This document shows positions 32,469 through 43,753 of a DNA stretch of 64,000 nucleotides, piece by piece (position 1 is the stretch's first letter; the number at the start of each line of letters is the position of its first letter). The notes below the pieces were generated by a model. The model did not search any database, was not told the origin of the DNA, and saw nothing but the letters and a program-made list of their open reading frames with translations. The stretch comes from Hymenopellis radicata (taxonomy: Eukaryota > Basidiomycota > Agaricomycetes > Agaricales > Physalacriaceae): the NCBI GenBank assembly GCA_015501595.1, contig JADNRX010000266.1:1-64000 (forward strand), in the 5' to 3' direction. The translations under genes and the position numbers were made by a program.

Positions 32469-34384
32469 TGGACGACACAGACTTTTCCTCATTCGGCGCA
32501 GTCAATGGCGAGTCTTTTGGGGCGGCGAGCGCTCCTTCATTTGGAGAGGCGCCTATTTCCTCATTCGGTGACGGAAGCCAGTCTTCCGAGAGCGTAGCAG
32601 CCAGCTTTCATGGCCTCATGCCCTCCATTGCCCGGCACACGACCTTCGCACAGAGGAACCCCCATAAAGATATTATCCTGCTAGTCCCCAAGGAAGACCG
32701 ACACAAGGCGTCAACGGCTAAGGATGCCACTCTACGACAGGACAGGGCGGATAAGGCGAAGCTTCTGGATAACGCCATCAAGCTGTTTCTTCTGGAGAGC
32801 GACGCGAAGATGCGAGCGTTGTCAAAGGAGCACAGCGTGAAGTACGAAACTATTCGCCAGCGGTGCACTTAGAGCAGTTCTTTCAAGAAGGAGCGCGCAC
32901 CATCCCTTGCAAATGCAATCACCCACGCTCGCGCTCAGCAGCTTAACAAGGGTACGTGTGTTTTCAGTTGGTTTTATCTAGATCTAAATGCACCTTTATA
33001 GACCTGCCCAAGGGCGAGCGATTGGACATCGACAAGCTGATGAAGAAGATTGGAGAAGAGGAGGCTACTTGGGTGAATCTTACCCAGAGCGAGAAGGACG
33101 AGCTCATCGACAATCTCGTGGCATTCGAGCCCTCAAGACGACTGGCGCGCGCGCAAACAATAGAGCGGCAACTATGGATTGCGTGGCTACGGTCGGGAAC
33201 TTTCAAACAGAGGTATGTCGCACATCAATAACTTGTAGGCGTGAGCTCACATTTTCCAGTTCGACCGCTTTCACAAACGCCACGGGACCTGAGGCTTGGC
33301 GCTGTTTGCCGGCGCGAATGCAAATGATGGCTTTGTTCCGACGATTGTCGAGACGAAGAACGCTTCGAAATTCATTGAGATCATCCTTGGGTATTCGATT
33401 CCAGAGATGCTGGAATGGTTCAAAGATTATGCCACCCTGTGCAGCTCAAGTACGTATTCAGTTAGCTAGTATAACTGAGTTGCTAACACGCCAGAGCAGC
33501 GGCACTGGGGACCAACGAATCGCGGGCAGCGATGCGTACGGCGCTTAGCAATATGATTCACCAGGGTTTAGGTATGTTCCATCTGCAAGTCCGATATCCA
33601 TTGACTGATGACGACGACTTAGCGCGCGCTACAAATAAACCAACCGTCAAGATGTCGTATGCAGGCTATGATATCGACGTCGTCAGCAAATACCGATTCA
33701 GGCTCACCGGCTGGCCCAAGGACATCGCCTTCTGCGCTCCCGCCAATATGTCACTGCAGGAGCTGCGTCGCATGGTGGATCTTTGGCAGGGTGGGGTGTG
33801 CCGATGGGTCGCCATGTCAAAGAAAGACATCGAGGCGCACGATGCGGAGGTAGCTCAGCGTGTGAAGGATGGAGAGCTTAAAGTGGGCCGAGCAACGAGA
33901 AGCGACAAAGGCGTCAAGCGCGGACGCGGCGGAAAGATCAAGAGAACGACACCGGGCCAGATGACTTGGACGGCGATGAGGAAGACGCAGCCCCAAAGCC
34001 CAAGAAGCGCGCAAAGAGGAGAACTGCAGCCGAGATGAAGGCAGACAAGGAGGCTAGGAGGTTGGCGGCAGAAAAGAAGAAGGCTGACAAACAGGCAGAG
34101 AGAGCGAAGCTCAAGGCGGCGGTGAAGGCGGGAAGTCGGCGGCGAAGAAGACGAAGAAGGTCGCTCCAGTGAAGTCAGGCGGCGGAAGGTCTCAGCAGCG
34201 CACGGGAAAGGTGTCCGGAATGTTGAAGACGCTGCCACCCAAAAGCAAGCGATTCATCGTTGACGACGACGACGACGACTACGACACCCCTTCTGAGGGC
34301 GACGACGACGATGAGTTCAACGCAGCCAGCGCTCCCGCTGCTGCCGAAGATGAGGAGGAGACGGACCAACTTGACGACGACTAG
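32469..34384 (+). pseudogene. Decayed multi-exon orphan gene with HTH-like N-terminus
   Basis: Starts MDDTDFSSFGAVNGESFGAA. Residues 95-135 (RADKAKLLDNAIKLFLLESD, then KMRALSKEHSVKYETIRQRC) look like a short helix-turn-helix of the kind that opens a fungal orphan family. It is followed in frame, after a TAG at 32871-32873, by KKERAPSLANAITHARAQQL and LPKGERLDIDKLMKKIGEEE. Later blocks are FAGANANDGFVPTIVETKNA, reached through a TGA at 33290 or a disturbed splice phase, and KMSYAGYDIDVVSKYRFRLT with MSLQELRRMVDLWQGGVCRW. The Lys/Ala-rich and acidic tail (about 33970-34384) needs two more frame changes. The stops and shifts mark it as a pseudogene. DNA binding is suggested by the head only. Confidence 0.5.
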
Positions 34385-34484
34385 CTATATCCTGCAGTGT
34401 AAAATATGATGTTTTATGATGACTATGTTACTCTTTTATTTACTATAATTTTATGTGGTCATTTGGCAGTGTTTCTAACCCATA

Positions 34485-35470
34485 CACCCCCAAACGCTGA
34501 CCCAGCGGAATTCCGCTGGGTGATCGGACCGTGAGTTTCCAGCGTGTGTTTTGCTGGGAGTACACTGGAAGGCCAGCTGGATTCCCGTGAATTGGCAATC
34601 CCTGGATTCTTGTGGGCTCAACGCTGGCAGACCGCTGGAGGTTTCGGCACAGGCTCGGTATCTCTTGCTTGCACATGTGTCGACCGGGCTGAAAATTCCT
34701 CCAAGTCCAGGACTTGCCAATTCCAGCACTCAGCCAAACAAACGTCCATGGTCGCCATCTCCATCCTCCACTCCCACTTGGTTGCCACCGCCGCCGACTG
34801 CCATCGTTCTCGTGCAATATCCAACCTCAATTTTCGCAGCAGTCCAGCTATATGCCGTACGCAAGGACGACACTCACCTATGGTTCCCCAGCTCTGCCTT
34901 GGTCCCCGCCCGTTGCAATTTTTTTGTCGTTCTGCCCTCCAAACTTCTCATTCTGCGCATGGAGACCGCCACCGCACAGGAGCATCCGGATCTGCCGTCT
35001 AATCCCGTCACTGTTGGTGCCGCTATTTCGTTTGCTCCTACCATCACGCTTGACAAGGCTAACGAGGCCCCGGAAGGGCAAGGCGATGTGCAGCACATCC
35101 CTGAAGCAGGTAACTCGGAAGGACAATCTTAGCTTAATAGCCTTGTTCCATCTTCTTCTTACTGTTCTTCTTCATACATGGTTTACATTATATGCACTTC
35201 TATGCTCAGTATATAACTGTCACTCGGGGACGAAGTCGGACAAGCAAAAAATAAAAATGATTTGAGATTTAGCTCGCTTATCAAGCACTGCCTACCCGAA
35301 CTATCTCCAGCTTCTTTCCCAGCTTCATCGCCTGGCTGCCCCAGAGGAATCCAGCGTCTACCCCACCGGTATCCAGGGATTGCCAATTCACAGGAATCCG
35401 CTGGAATTGCCGCTGGGAATCCATCGGCCCATCACCCAGCGGAATTCCGCTGGGTCAGCGTTTGGGGGTG
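34485..35470. mobile_element. TA-flanked element with long palindromic TIRs
   Basis: Ends CACCCCCAAACGCTGACC and its exact inverse, flanked by TA on both sides. The perfect inverted part is about 40 bp and similarity goes on, imperfectly, for about 170 bp (both arms carry GAATTGGCAATCCCTGGAT). Each TIR contains the 22-bp perfect palindrome that reads ACCCAGCGGAA/TTCCGCTGGGT. No transposase is seen. The centre has open frames, for example METATAQEHPDLPSNPVTVG at about 34959-35132, that may be a captured gene fragment. Confidence 0.8.
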
Positions 35471-36200
35471 TACAACGAGCTGTGCATCGGGATGATGTAC
35501 GGGACCCCGATTGGGACATGTGCGTGATGGCGGACTTCGGTCCGAATGATGACAAGCGCGTGTGAAGAGGAAACGAATGTGATTCCCAATTAGGAATGCA
35601 TGCAGGTACGCATACCCGCCAGTACCCACTGGAAGGTGTCTGAAATATTTCTTTCATTAAGTTGCTTACCTGTATTTAAAGTTGACCGGTGTTTGAGGTC
35701 AATCGGGCCTAATTAGGCCTCACACCCTGATATAGGTATGAGGCCTAACTAGGCATGAAACACGGGACAATTAGGTGTAGATATTCACTTTGGATGTTTG
35801 TAATGAATCTCTCACAAGTGCAAGCTCTCCTGTGCAAGTACTGGCCCGCTATCATCGTCGCTGTCTGCCAGATTTGGCGGCGGCTACTCGGACTGCAAAT
35901 CCGAACAGTGATCAAGCACTGTTCGGAGTCGACATACTTACCCTTTTACCACCACCATCCATTATCTCATCGCTGCCCTTCTCCCTTCTCCCTCATCTCT
36001 CTGTCTCTTGTCTGCTGGACCCTCAATTAGCCGTGTAAGCCCTGTCAACACAGGCAGCACTTTATAATATCATTCGCAGCGTCGTCAACTTAGGTCGCAA
36101 CGCTGTGCCCCGCTGCACCCCTGGACGGGCTCTGCGAGAGTGAGGGCTGAAGGATTATATATGCTGCTCTGTCTGCTGGTGGACAGCATGTGCGCGGTGC
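35471..36200. other. Spacer with element remnants
   Basis: GGCCTAATTAGGCC-type inverted words occur at about 35705-35760. CCGAACAGTGATCAAGCACTGTTCGG (a hairpin) lies at about 35900, and GTGTAAGCCCTGTCAACACAGGC at 36030 resembles the internal module of the hAT-like elements. This suggests the remains of an older element into which the copy at 36209 inserted. No gene is supported. Confidence 0.45.
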
Positions 36201-36208
36201 ATTCTTTT

Positions 36209-37331
36209 TAGAGACCTCAACGAGTCCGACGCGAGTCAGACTCGCGACTCGTGACACGAGTACTCAGGCAAAACGAAGTCCAGTTCAGACTCGCGTCGGA
36301 CTCGACTCGCGATGACTCACGAGTCATCGCGAGTCCACTCGCGAGTACTCACCATGAGTCCGAGTCATCTCGGATACTTGTGAGTACTCGCGAGTCCATC
36401 ACCTCCCAGTATTCATGCTCAGCGAGCATCCCCGGGCAATGGCACGGGGACAGTCAGCTGGGCATGAGGATGGGATGGGAGTGATGGTAGGAGAGTGGGG
36501 AAGATGGTAGAGAAGTGAGGGAAGTGGTGATGGGGAATGGTGGTGGTGGTGGTGGTGGTTGCGGCATCGACACGTCCTCTCACATCATCCGACCCCTCAC
36601 CTCCTCCTCCTCATCATGTTGCATCCTCCTCCTCCTCCTTCTCATCGCCGTCCATCTCGGTCGTCGTGTCATTGCCATCATCGTCGAATACTGCCCACTT
36701 GCTGGGGCTCACGCGTCGCGTCCACGTTTCTATGAAGACGACGTGAAGTCGGTCTCCATTTATAGAAGTCGGTCTCCATTTATATGGACGCCGACTTAGA
36801 GTCGAGCGCCAGTGTCGTCGTCGCCGACTTGAAGTCGAGCGACGGAAGTCGTCCTCAAGATCTGCTACTGGCGCAGAGCCAGCAGCAGCAGGCCTGGCAC
36901 AGAGCCAGAGCCAAATCCACACCCCACAGGCTGCCTGACAATCGTCAGAGCAGCGGGAGCGACAATCGTCACTCCCTGGGTAGTCGTGGTGGTCGTGGTG
37001 GTGGTTCAGAAGAAAGAAATAACACTCGATCAGACGCTGACGCGTCGCTTCGGGACTCGGCCCGGATCGCCGGATCGGGCAGGATAATCGTGCACGTCTC
37101 GTTCTCGAGACGTTGCGGACCATTTGCTCTGCAAAAAATTTGTAAATTTAGTTTAAATATAGATCTAAATATTTGCGAGTCATCGTGTGATGACTCGTGC
37201 TCTGAAAATCAATACTCAGACTCGTGCTCGGACTCGCGAGTATGTGACTCGCGAGTCACACGAGTGCGAACGCCGACGTGCCCGAAGCGAGTCGAGTCAC
37301 CAGATGACTCGGTGACTCGTTGAGGTCTCTA
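36209..37331. mobile_element. hAT-like non-autonomous element, family A (copy 2)
   Basis: Termini TAGAGACCTCAACGAGTC and GACTCGTTGAGGTCTCTA, perfect 8-bp duplication ATTCTTTT (36201-36208, 37332-37339). The subterminal words are ACTCGCGAGT and GACTCGCGAGTC. The internal GC-rich unit (36860-36990) and AT-rich patch (37130-37170) match 1203-2307 and 55210-57657. Confidence 0.9.
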
Positions 37332-37768
37332 ATTCTTTTTTCATTCCCGTCTTCCCCCCGCCAAATTTCTCGAAGTCCTTTCACCGTCGGTCTCCGTCAG
37401 GCGTAACGGACCACGTCAGCACCACGTGCGTGTTGAGTTTTCTTCGATCGCATTTCGAAGTCCGCTCTTCAGTTCTTTCTTCTGACCACCTCTGCCTCCC
37501 ACAGCTGTCTACAACGATACCCACCGACTAACCGTTCGACGTATACCCACCGACGAATCGTTCGACATATCTCTCTTTCCTCTCTCCACATCTCCTCGCT
37601 CCAGCGACGACCTACGACGACCACGACTATCGCCAACGACCACAACGATGCCTCCACGTTGCCTGCGAACATGCAATAGCTGAATCCGAGCATGCCCAAC
37701 ATGACGCGTGGCAAGAAGATGCCTGACCACAAGGTGAGGAGAAAGCGGTCCACAAGCACCACGAGGAG
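37332..37768. other. Spacer downstream of the family A copy
   Basis: No supported gene. The CT-rich and CACGAC-rich sequence runs into the acidic repeat frame at 37769, and a possible leader with ATG codons at 37648 and 37705 ends after a few codons. Confidence 0.4.
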
Positions 37769-38071
37769 ATGATGACAACACCCAAGGAGACGACCAACAA
37801 TGACCACGACCACAATGAGGAGACGAACCACAAGGTGACTGCGACTGACTACGAGGACACGACCGACCACAAGGCAACCGACTACCAGGATGCGACTGAC
37901 TACGAGGACTCGACCGACTATGAGGACACGACCGACTACGAGGACACGACCGACTACGAGGATACGACCGACTATGAGGACACATCATTCAAGCACGACA
38001 AGGCAATGATTGTCTACAAGTACGACGAGGCTCCGAGCCACCACTCCCGCCACCAACACCATGTAGGGTGA
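37769..38071 (+). CDS. Possible small acidic repeat protein (DYEDTT repeats)
   Basis: A frame of 100 codons contains at least six tandem copies of DYEDTT/DYEDST encoded by an 18-bp minisatellite (GACTACGAGGACACGACC) at about 37840-37985. It starts MTTPKETTNNDHDHNEETNH and ends in a His/Lys-rich tail. No signal peptide or domain is recognised. It may be a real disordered acidic protein or only a minisatellite that happens to be open. No introns or homologous gene in the window support it. Confidence 0.25.
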   Translation: MMTTPKETTNNDHDHNEETNHKVTATDYEDTTDHKATDYQDATDYEDSTDYEDTTDYEDTTDYEDTTDYEDTSFKHDKAMIVYKYDEAPSHHSRHQHHVG

Positions 38072-39115
38072 TGAGATGTGCCTGTACATGTTACGACTGA
38101 CCATGTGTCTATGACACGAATACAGTAGCTTGGTAGTGATGATGACTGTTAACTCTAAACATGTTTAGTATATAAATAAATTGGCTTTTCGAACAACTGT
38201 TTGTGTGAGTTGGAGTCCCAATATAGCAGCTTTAAGCTGCTTCAGGCAAACATCAAGCAGCATCAAGCTTGCTTTCAGGAGTCTATGGTCTATCTCAAGG
38301 GGTTCTAAAGGACTTCAAAGAAAATATGCAGTGTGTAGATAACTTAAGGTGACTTGGAGCAGCATCAAGAATCCTCAGAGGTGACCTGAGGCAACTTGAG
38401 ACAGAGCTTACCGCCGAACCTGTATTCAAGGTGCATCAGCAACATCAGCAACTCAGTAGCCTCAAGACACTTTAAATGCTTTAATCCATCTGTAGACATC
38501 TCAAGACTCAGACCCCTTTTCGTGATGCTCGCATCCAGCCATTTCCCGGTGTTGTGAGAGACCGCCGTCACGGGGCTTGGTCTGGCCAGTTCTTGCAGGC
38601 CTTTGTTTGCGTTGTTCTGGTGCTGCCATTCCGTCTGTGCTTCCTTGGGTGCCAGCACGGGTGCTATATTGTCGTCCAAATGTCAATATGGCCCATCTCG
38701 TAGCTTCAACGGACGATAGTCGAAAACGGTCACCTAAACAGCCTGAATGGAGATGATTTAATTAGCTCTAAAGTACGAGCCACGGTCGAGTAGAACACAC
38801 CAGTGTACATCGCCTGCCTGCAAGCAGCACGACACCAGGGCACAGATCCTACATCACGCCATCTGACACGTGTTGGTCTCTCATAAGAGATGTTGGCGGT
38901 TTGTCGTGACTGGTCCAGATAAGTGAAGATAACAAGTAGAGGAAAGGTGCGACGTGGTGGTGGAAGCGAAATTGAGTATGGCCCGATTGAGCTAAGTTAT
39001 GTAATAATGCCAATCACTGTATAAACCCCACCTTAATCGACAGACTCTATACACATTGATCACACCTCACACTACTGAAATCGATCATGTATAGAACGTC
39101 TGTTTAAAGAGACTA
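38072..39115. other. Non-coding spacer
   Basis: GCAGC/AGCTTTAAGCTGC-type words lie at 38225-38270. A minus-strand frame at 38365-38679 has no recognisable features. No gene is supported. Confidence 0.4.
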
Positions 39116-39356
39116 CTGTACCGTTTCGACCGGATATTCGCATAACGCATCACGCGGCTGTCCGAACCTAACTTACGGCTTGCGATAACGCGTAACGGAA
39201 CTTGATTTCAGGGTCAAATTGCTCAAAACAGCAATTTTTCGGGCCGCCTGTGGCGGGACTTCCAAATCGGGCCATGTGCCTGAAAACGAACCTGTTCCCT
39301 GTAAGTTCCCGGCATAACGCGTCACATCCCGCCAACTTACGGTCGGAACGGTACAG
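39116..39356. mobile_element. TA-flanked MITE, family 2 (copy 1)
   Basis: 241 bp with inverted ends CTGTACCGTTTCGACCG and CGGTCGGAACGGTACAG, flanked by TA. It contains CATAACGCGTCAC words near both ends. It is related to 39699-39937 and to the split copy at 55145-57860. Confidence 0.85.
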
Positions 39357-39482
39357 TAGTACGGGCCAGGCATGGGGGCTATGTCCTAGATGTAGTTCTG
39401 CCAGTGCCACCAAGTATGAACTCCCTTTTCAAAAGCCAAAGCAAAACTAAGGAGCAACCATGGCGCCAGCACAAACCTAATA

Positions 39483-39631
39483 CTGTACTATTATGCGCTA
39501 GTCTTCACAGATTTTTTGAAAAAAAAATTGATAGAAACCCGATTAGGATTTCCAGGCGATCGGTGGGGTCCGATAAGATCAAAAGACCCCCCCGTTACGC
39601 GTTATGTGAAGACTAGTGCGTAATAGTATAG
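39483..39631. mobile_element. TA-flanked MITE, family 3
   Basis: 149 bp with ends CTGTACTATTATGCGCTAGT and the inverse of ACTAGTGCGTAATAGTATAG, flanked by TA. TIR similarity extends over about 27 bp (GTCTTCACA/TGTGAAGAC). Confidence 0.8.
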
Positions 39632-39698
39632 TAACAGTAACTACACATGTTGTTGACCACTGAGTGCATACATTGTTGACCACTGAATGCACAGGTTA

Positions 39699-39937
39699 CT
39701 GTATAGTTTCAACCGTAAATTCACATAATGCGGAACTGAACTTAACTTAAATGATAACATATCACAGAGCTTGAATTCAGGGTTGGATCACCCAAAACGG
39801 CAAAAATTTCGCTCTCGCCTATGGTGGGACATCCAAATAAGGTAAGTTGGGGCTCCGTGCCTGGTTATGAACTTGTTTCCTGTAAGTTCGCGATATAACA
39901 CGTCACATGCCGCGAACTTACGGTCGAAACAGTACAG
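39699..39937. mobile_element. TA-flanked MITE, family 2 (copy 2)
   Basis: 239 bp with ends CTGTATAGTTTCAACCGTAA and the inverse of TTACGGTCGAAACAGTACAG, flanked by TA. It is diverged from copy 1. Confidence 0.8.
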
Positions 39938-41635
39938 TATTGATCACTCACTGCATGCACGTTGCAGAAGGGCGCCGTGTCTGACACACCGAATATGGCT
40001 GCAATCGGACTTAACGGACTTAAGCAGACTTAAGCCGATGGACATCAACTGTAATCTTATTTTATTTCCTGAACGGACATAGGAACAGTATTCGGTTTCA
40101 CATCGCATTTTATGTCTCCTATTTATTCAATTTATAGTAGGGCAAGTAGGTCTGCATATTTAAGGACGAGTTCCTGACCTGATTATTTAATTAATTCACT
40201 GGTCTGACAGCTGGAGATCATACATATAGCATATATACATATCATATGGAAGAAATGAAGACAGTAGCATATGTGAGACACATTAAATTGAGTGGACGAT
40301 CCTTCCTCTAAAGCGTGGGAATTTTGATCAAAACTCCGGTGGGGAGAAAGACTGATCTCTAGAACACTGGTCACTTTACCAAATGACATAGTTCCTTTTG
40401 CAAAAAGGTTGTAAATGAATGTCTAAAGGTAGCCCAGTACAATTTAGAGAGGTATCCCTATATTAAATAACCCAAAATGCGAAAATGCTTAAATACAAGG
40501 CCTCCTAGAAGTGTGGCACATTTTTGCACTCCTAATATCTCCTCCAGTTTTGAAGCTATGGCAAAATGGTTTGCACCATTGGATTCCTAGTCCAAAAAAC
40601 TATAAAAAAGATTTTCATCACCTCAGCAGCCACCCCCTACAGCAGCATTCAGTATTGCCCACCCCATCCATCCTAGCCCTGCCCTGATCAAAAATGCGCC
40701 ACAATTGCGTAGCCATGAGCATCCCCTACTCATCCCATGGTCCACTGATCGACTTCTATCAATATCTAATCTTTTCATTAAAGGAATCTATTATTGGATA
40801 TGTACCTACTTGATCTATCTTTTATTAGCTACCTGCCAATACCCTACCCCAGCCCAGCCACCCGGCATGTATGGCATCAGCGTGCTGCTGGCTTGCCAGA
40901 GATGCCGAGTGTATCTAGATATTTGCCTCTAGTTAGAAATTTCTAACTAGAGGCAATATTGAATTACAGCCCCCTCTTACACTGGGCGAAGGCCTTGGAG
41001 TTATAGGCGAAAACCCCAGTTAAAGAACCTCAAGAGGTTTAATGATTTTTTTTTAGGTTAAAACGATTTTAAAACTATTTTAACATTTTTTAAAGTATTT
41101 CAACCAAAAATGTAAGTGAAATTGGTCTTAAGAATACTAGTAAAAACACTAAAAGCCAAATTAGGAAATTTTAGAGTAGTTTTAAAATTAAAACTAGGTT
41201 AAAATTATCAGAACTTGTATTTTAATAATTTTAATATGTTTTGCAGTGAAAAATCATGAAAAAATTAGAAATAATATAGTAAAAACTTTGAGAACATATT
41301 CAGAAGGGATTTTATGATATATTTAGAGAGGATTAATAAATATTTATAAGGGAATTTTTGATAAGAATATTAGAAAAGGGATTCGGAGGATTTTGACTGA
41401 AAAAAAAGATGAAAATTGTATAAAGAATTGTAAAATGCAAAACTAAGAGATCTTTAGAGGATTTTCGTCATCATGAGGTGAAACTTCTTAAAAAGCCTTT
41501 CAAGAGTTTTTGATAAAAATATACCTAAAAAATAGAGTGAAAAGCAAGATGAAAACATCAAAACCAAAAGCACAATAATACAAGAAGTACTGTCATCAGT
41601 GCAAGGTCACTATGCTCAACACAAGGTCCAGGCAA
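39938..41635. other. AT-rich non-coding stretch with a 34-bp perfect palindrome
   Basis: Base composition turns AT-rich, extreme at 41040-41560 (runs of TTTTAAAA-type sequence). No gene is supported. At 40923-40956 lies a perfect palindrome with half-site TTGCCTCTAGTTAGAAA. Confidence 0.5.
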
Positions 41636-43405
41636 CGAGTACTTGAGGTCAACACAATCAACGCCATCAACGCAAGGGGTACCACAGTCAATGTGAGGTC
41701 AACACACTCAATGCAAGATCAACGCAAGGAGTACCGCTGTCAATGCGGGATCAACACAGTCAATGCAAGATCAACGCAAGGAGTACCGCCGTCAATGCGG
41801 GATCAACACAGTCAATGCACGATCAACGCAAGGAGTACCGCCATCAATGTGGGATCAACGCAGTCAAGGCAAGATCAACACAAGGAGTTAGACTCTGCCA
41901 CGGATCGGGTAAATCGGCGGATATCCGCCACCCGATCCCCGACTCGATCCGCGGATCGGATCGCATTTTTGCGATCCGATCCGTACGATCCGGATCATGC
42001 CACGGATCACGGTCAGGCTGAAGGGTGTACAGATCGTTGGTGCGATCCGTACACCCAAATACTCCTCAGATCGTTGACCATCCGTTCTTATCTTGATCGC
42101 TCGGGATCAATTATCGATCCCGAGCGATCGAGAGCTCTCACGCTTCTTCTCCACCACCACCATCCGTCGCTTGGCTCTCTCCTGGCTCTCTCCCTCGCTT
42201 TTTTCGCCAGCTCTGCCCCGCCAGCACCGCCGCTCACCACCGCCGCTCAGCACCACTGGACGCGATTTTATATCGCGTCTGCTAACCAAAGCGACTTCAA
42301 GTCGTTTGGTTACTGAAACGACTTCATGTCGTTTGGCGTCCTCTCTCGACGATGGCCATGCTGCTCTACGACAGCAGCACAACATTCAACGCCCGCTGGA
42401 GTGCCCTACAATAGGGCTGGACGATACGACACACCGTTGCTAGGGCCATAACGCCCTAGCAACGCGCCAGCATTGACGCGTAAGCCCCTCGAATGGGCAG
42501 CAGGCGACCAACGACGATGACGACGGCCTTCAAGAGGCCCTGCTATGATGGAAGAGCTCTCCTTCCTGCCGCAGAGCAGGTTTGAAGCGGATGAGGCAGG
42601 ATCACGGGTGCGTGGCGCGTCTGCTGACGATGCCGCGCAGATAAGTGCATACTTTAATTACTCATTGTCTTTACAAAGACTGATAATAAATAACGACTGC
42701 TACACAGATGGCGAGCATCGCCAGCACTGATGCGCATCTTCCTTCCCGGCTCCATCTCTCTCCGCTGCCCCCTACGTGATCATCAACCACCCCCCCATCC
42801 TATTCCTTTTTTTGTTGTCAGTATGCGGTACGCTCACTTGAGCGTCCCGCGCTGCCACAAAAAAAACCTTCCCACACACCAGTATCTGCGGTTCATCCGA
42901 GTGACCCGATCCGCGGATCAAGTCGCATACGGATCGGATCGTGTACGCGATCCGGATCGTAGGTCGGATCACGGTCTGGATGTTGAGACCACGGATATCC
43001 GTGCACCGGATCGCGATCCGTGGCAGTCTCTACAAGGAGTACCGCCGTCAATGCGGGATCAACGCAGTCAATGCAAGGAGTACCACAGTCAATGCGAGAT
43101 CAACGCATTCAATGCAAGATCAACGCAAGGAGTACCACCATCAATGCGAGGTCTACGCAGTCAATGCACGTGACTGCCTTGATCCCACATTGACTGCCGT
43201 ACTCCTTGCGTTGATCTTGCATTGACTGTGTTGATCCCGCATGACTGCGGTGACCTCGCATTGACTGCGGTACTCCTTGCATTGACGGCGTTGATCCCGC
43301 ATTGATGGCGGTACTCCTTGCGTTGACTGCCTTGATCCCGCATTGACTGCGGTACTCCTTGCGTTGACTGTGTTGATCTCGCATTGACGGCGGTACCAAC
43401 CATTG
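41636..43405. repeat. 52-bp satellite array with inverted arms, split by a hAT-like element
   Basis: Direct units of 52 bp are built on GTCAATGCGGGATCAACGCA and GGAGTACCGCC; they run through 41640-41888 and again at 43033-43170. At about 43171 the orientation flips and inverted units run to about 43400. The outer ends GGTACCACAGTCAATGTGAG (41676) and GACGGCGGTACC (about 43388) are inverted partners. The hAT-like element 41889-43032 lies in the left arm and duplicates the array word CAAGGAGT. Confidence 0.8.
41889..43032. mobile_element. hAT-like non-autonomous element, family E
   Basis: Termini TAGACTCTGCCACGGATC and inverted GATCCGTGGCAGTCTCTA (one gap). Perfect 8-bp duplication CAAGGAGT at 41881-41888 and 43033-43040. 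The subterminal words contain GATCCGCGGATC and CGGATCGGATCG. The centre has GCGACTTCAAGTCG (about 42288), GACGCGTAAGCCCCTCG (42477) and the hairpin GTTGCTAGGGC/GCCCTAGCAAC (about 42423-42470). Confidence 0.9.
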
Positions 43406-43753
43406 CTGTAAGAGATACCCCAATTAACAGGTTATAACCTCTAGACCCGTTTCCTTAATCTGAGGCTATAACCACTGCCAGAAGATGGCTCCCCGACCCC
43501 CAACTCACAGCCTATAACCACTCAATCGTTGCTGACCCCATTTGAGAGGTCGCAAACCGTCGTGGGAGCAGCTTAATTGGCCTAATGTAGAACAATGCTC
43601 AAGATTACTACATAGTGTCCAAATTGGGCCAGGTATACAATAAATTTATTACGATTAAAAATAGTACAGCGCGAAGAAGGTACTAGAATGTCCGTATGGC
43701 GGGGAAAGCTGAATTAGGCAATGAGTAAAATGACACCGAAGCCGCGTATCGCA
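43406..43753. other. Spacer between the satellite and KDZ fragments
   Basis: GGCTATAACC-type words recur at about 43425-43520 in both orientations. No gene is supported. Confidence 0.4.

Noticed and set aside
38365..38679. Minus-strand frame of about 100 codons
   Set aside because: There is no motif, no intron context and no related copy in the window, so it was not called as a gene.
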